Shown: positions 37,483-40,323 of the stretch, in pieces
How positions within the stretch are numbered: the first letter of the stretch is position 1
Layout: each line of letters starts with the position of its first letter
NCBI GenBank assembly: GCA_030698695.1
Contig: JAUYMR010000017.1
Coordinates: 1-40,323, forward strand
Source of the DNA: a bacterium
GTDB taxonomy: Bacteria > Patescibacteriota > Minisyncoccia > UBA6257 > WO2-44-18
Direction: 5' to 3'
Length of the DNA: 40,323 nucleotides
The notes under the pieces: model-generated
What the model saw: the letters and a program-made list of their open reading frames with translations, nothing else
The model's database searches: none
What the model was told of the DNA's origin: nothing
Program-made: the position numbers and the translations under genes

Positions 37483-38760
37483 ATGAAAGTCCATTTTATA
37501 GGTATCGGCGGCATAGGTGTTTCTGCTATCGCGCGTATGATGCTGTTTGGGGGGCATGAAGTAACTGGTTCCGATGTGTCAACTTCAATAATCACCGACC
37601 AATTAATCAAATTGGGCGCCAAAGTCGCCATTGGTCAAAATCGCGATAATATAAAAAAACCGGATTTGGTAATCTATACTTCGGCTATTGGAAATAAAAA
37701 TGAGGAATTAGCCGAAGTTAGACGTTTAAAAATTCCGATTTATTCTTATCCAGAGATTTTAGGGAAGATGTCGGTTGATAAATATACTATTGCTATTGCT
37801 GGCACGCACGGTAAAACCACCACTACGGCTATGATCGGTAAAATTTTAATGGACGCCAAACTATCGCCCACGGTTATCGTGGGTAGCTTGTTGAAAGATA
37901 AAAAATCGAATTTCGTTAGTGGTCGGAGCAACTATCTAGTAGTGGAAGCGTGTGAATACAAAAGATCGTTTCTAAATATCAATCCGATCATTGCCGTCAT
38001 TACTAATATTGATAATGACCATCTGGATTATTATGGCAACATCTCCGGAGTAATTAAGGGCTTTAGTGAATTTGCGGCCAAGTTGCCTAAAGATGGTTAT
38101 TTAGTTTGCGATTCTCATCAGCCGCATATCGTTAAGGCCATCAAACATGCCAAATGTAAGGTTGTTGATTATACTAAGTTATCGCGCAATTTTAGATTAA
38201 AAATTCCCGGTGATCATAATTTGAATAATGCACAAGCGGCCTCCGCGGTGGCTAAAATACTTAAAGTTTCTCAAGCCACGATTAAAAAATCTTTAGAAGG
38301 TTATTTAGGTACTTGGCGACGCTTTGAATACAAAGGTAAAACCAAAAATGGCGCGTTGGTTTATGATGACTACGCTCATCATCCGACGGAAATAAAGGCC
38401 ACCCTAACTGCCGCGCGTCAAAAATTTGGCTCACAAAAGATAATATGCGTTTTTCAGCCCCACTTGTTTAGTCGCACCAAATTATTACTTAATGATTTTG
38501 CTAGGAGTTTTGGTGATGCCGATGAAGTTATAGTAGGAGATATATATGCGGCGCGCGAATATGCCAATGATAATAGGACTGGCGTTATTAAATTAGTCCA
38601 AAAAATAAGCAAGTATCATCCACGTATTGTTTATGGTAATAGTCCTAGAAAAATACTTTCTCTATTGACCGATAATGTGGAACGTGGTAATGTAGTGTTT
38701 ACTATGGGGGCCGGAGATGTTTATAAGATAGGAGAGAGATTATTACGCAGTAAGTCATAA
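37483..38760 (+). CDS. murC: UDP-N-acetylmuramate--L-alanine ligase
   Basis: VHFIGIGGIGVSAIARMM...IAGTHGKTTTTAMIGKIL...YDDYAHHPTEIKATL. Start at ATG 37483; the ORF-track N-terminal extension is probably not translated. Confidence 0.95.
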   Translation: MKVHFIGIGGIGVSAIARMMLFGGHEVTGSDVSTSIITDQLIKLGAKVAIGQNRDNIKKPDLVIYTSAIGNKNEELAEVRRLKIPIYSYPEILGKMSVDKYTIAIAGTHGKTTTTAMIGKILMDAKLSPTVIVGSLLKDKKSNFVSGRSNYLVVEACEYKRSFLNINPIIAVITNIDNDHLDYYGNISGVIKGFSEFAAKLPKDGYLVCDSHQPHIVKAIKHAKCKVVDYTKLSRNFRLKIPGDHNLNNAQAASAVAKILKVSQATIKKSLEGYLGTWRRFEYKGKTKNGALVYDDYAHHPTEIKATLTAARQKFGSQKIICVFQPHLFSRTKLLLNDFARSFGDADEVIVGDIYAAREYANDNRTGVIKLVQKISKYHPRIVYGNSPRKILSLLTDNVERGNVVFTMGAGDVYKIGERLLRSKS

Positions 38761-38768
38761 TAAAAATA

Positions 38769-39479
38769 ATGAAAGCAATAATTTTAGCGGCGGGAGAGGG
38801 TATCCGTATGCGCCCGCTGACCTTAGAAAAACCGAAACCATTATTGGAGGTAACGGGCAAACCATTATTGCGACATATTTATGAATCTTTGCCCGATGTT
38901 ATTGATGAGGTTGTTTTAGTCGTGGGCTATAAAGGGGATCTTATTAAAAAACATTTTGGATCAGAATTCGCCGGTAAAAAAATAAGTTATGTTGAACAGT
39001 TGGAAAAGCTGGGCACAGCTCATGCCTTGGGGTTGTGTCGACCCCATTTATCAGAGGGCGAGAAATTTTTATTGCTTTATGCCGATGATTTACAGCATAA
39101 GGAATCTATGACGAGATTATTGCGCCATGACAACGCTTTATTGGTTCACAAAGTTGAAGATCCGCGCCGTTTTGGAGTGGTTGTAACTAATGATGGGGGT
39201 AAGATATTGGATATAGAAGAGAAGCCGAAAAATCCTAAAACTAATTTAGTTGCCATCGGGGTGTATGTTTTAAATTATAATATCTTCAAATACGAATTGC
39301 ATGAAAAGAAAAACGGAGAGTATTTTTTAACCGATATGATAAAGTCTATGATCAAAGATCAAGACGTGTTTGCCGAAGAGACAAGTTTTTGGCATCCGAT
39401 TGGTTATCCCGAAGATTTAAAAAAGGCCGAGATAATCTTGAGCCAACGTTTTCAAGGCGATGTCGCTGATCCGAAATGA
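38769..39479 (+). CDS. sugar-phosphate nucleotidyltransferase
   Basis: MKAIILAAGEGIRMRPLTLEKPKPLLEVTGKPLLRHI. Confidence 0.9.
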   Translation: MKAIILAAGEGIRMRPLTLEKPKPLLEVTGKPLLRHIYESLPDVIDEVVLVVGYKGDLIKKHFGSEFAGKKISYVEQLEKLGTAHALGLCRPHLSEGEKFLLLYADDLQHKESMTRLLRHDNALLVHKVEDPRRFGVVVTNDGGKILDIEEKPKNPKTNLVAIGVYVLNYNIFKYELHEKKNGEYFLTDMIKSMIKDQDVFAEETSFWHPIGYPEDLKKAEIILSQRFQGDVADPK

Positions 39480-39531
39480 GCATGGCAGAAAATGTATTTA
39501 TTAAAAAATGAATTTTTGCTAAAATAAGGTA

Positions 39532-40323
39532 ATGGAAAAGCATCCTCTCCACCTCAAAAACCCCGAATTGCAGACATCTCCCGAAGTGCAACGGGCGGTT
39601 GAGCGTGAGGAGCAGAAAACTGGGGAAAAAGTGCCCAATGACCCGGCTGAGCGCATAGAGGCCTATATGGATCGCCTTGAGAACATCTTTCTCAATCCGG
39701 ACGAGCGAAAACGCGACCGCAACCTTGAAATGTTCAGAGATAAGATATATGACGCGCTCATCATAAAGCGCGAGAATTTTCCCGACAGCTACTTTGAACT
39801 CCAAAAACGCATTGCGCGAGAACGCGGACAAGCAGTCGAAGAAATTCCGGACAACGTCCGAGAGCAGATGATGGATGTGGCCATCGAGGATCAAAGAGCG
39901 TCGCTTGACGCATGGATGGACTATCTTACTTCGGACGACGCAGTTTATCCGGCGTGGTTCAAATATTTCGTTTGGAGAAACGTCACCAAGCTTTCGCAGT
40001 TTGATAAGGAGCGAGGCGAATTCAAAAAGCGCACCGACAGCACGGTCGCTCCGTATCCGGACATTTACCGCGAACCGCTCGCGCAGATCGCTGACATCTA
40101 CGAAAAAATAAAAGCTGACAATAAGAATCTCAAAGAGCCGGAGATCAGAGAAGCCTTTTCAAAGAAATTTCCGAATCTTTATGCCGAGCTCATCTCCAAG
40201 TCTCTCGCCGCTTCGATGGAGAACCGCGAAGAAATTCGCGGAGAATGGGTGAAGTACGAACAAGGGAGAGACGGCGATGCGGAGAAACTTTTTCAATCGC
40301 TAGAAGGCAAGGGCACCGGCTGG
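39532..40323 (+). CDS. hypothetical protein, truncated by window end
   Basis: Open frame MEKHPLHLKNPELQTSPEVQRAVEREEQKTGEKVPNDPAERIEAYMDRLENIFLNPDERK...GKGTGW to the window edge; TGCTAAAAT 6 nt before ATG. Absent from the ORF track because there is no stop. Confidence 0.78.
   Translation, partial: MEKHPLHLKNPELQTSPEVQRAVEREEQKTGEKVPNDPAERIEAYMDRLENIFLNPDERKRDRNLEMFRDKIYDALIIKRENFPDSYFELQKRIARERGQAVEEIPDNVREQMMDVAIEDQRASLDAWMDYLTSDDAVYPAWFKYFVWRNVTKLSQFDKERGEFKKRTDSTVAPYPDIYREPLAQIADIYEKIKADNKNLKEPEIREAFSKKFPNLYAELISKSLAASMENREEIRGEWVKYEQGRDGDAEKLFQSLEGKGTGW

Noticed and set aside
1-40323. UGA recoding (Gracilibacteria/Absconditabacteria code 25)
   Set aside because: TGA terminates several ORFs at sensible ends (4969, 5367, 39479) and core proteins are complete without in-frame TGA.
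1-40323. CRISPR array, rRNA genes, canonical IS transposases, prophage modules
   Set aside because: No regularly spaced direct repeats, no rRNA signatures, no transposase, integrase or phage structural proteins recognised.

Overview
The window is about 40 kb of dense bacterial chromosome. It most likely comes from a Patescibacteria/CPR (Parcubacteria-like) genome; I infer this from gene content and style, and no search was run. The standard code fits, since TGA, TAA and TAG all act as stops. Core genes: M50 protease, rpsL-rpsG-fusA, three pilin-like genes, fmt/def, thpR, S41 protease, rplI/rpmA, NDH-2-like oxidoreductase, pgk, DHH phosphoesterase, RNase HI, rnpB, CIRCE-hrcA-grpE-dnaK-dnaJ, secD-secF, efp, murC, a sugar-nucleotidyltransferase, tRNA-Ser(GGA) and tRNA-Lys(TTT). 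Accessory or lineage-specific genes: a Ser/Thr kinase-SUMF1 fusion, a sigma-region-4/HARE-like HTH protein, and a membrane-protein/HEPN-like/TraD-VirD4-like ATPase cluster with a second ATPase paralogue. Main points for a second look: (1) a minimal GIY-YIG cassette flanked by a 30-bp duplication of the 5' end of tRNA-Ser, with a 20-bp perfect palindrome splitting the remnant copy; (2) a roughly 290-nt highly structured orphan RNA candidate with its own promoter and terminator; (3) nine genes whose -10 hexamer lies 6-7 nt before the ATG (leaderless transcripts), against a few SD-bearing accessory genes; (4) a membrane-anchored HEPN-like protein beside TraD-like ATPases; (5) an EF-P without the PGKG/PGRG tip, and a shortened PGK; (6) a 40-bp near-perfect palindrome upstream of the heat-shock operon; and (7) several dispersed intergenic repeat families.
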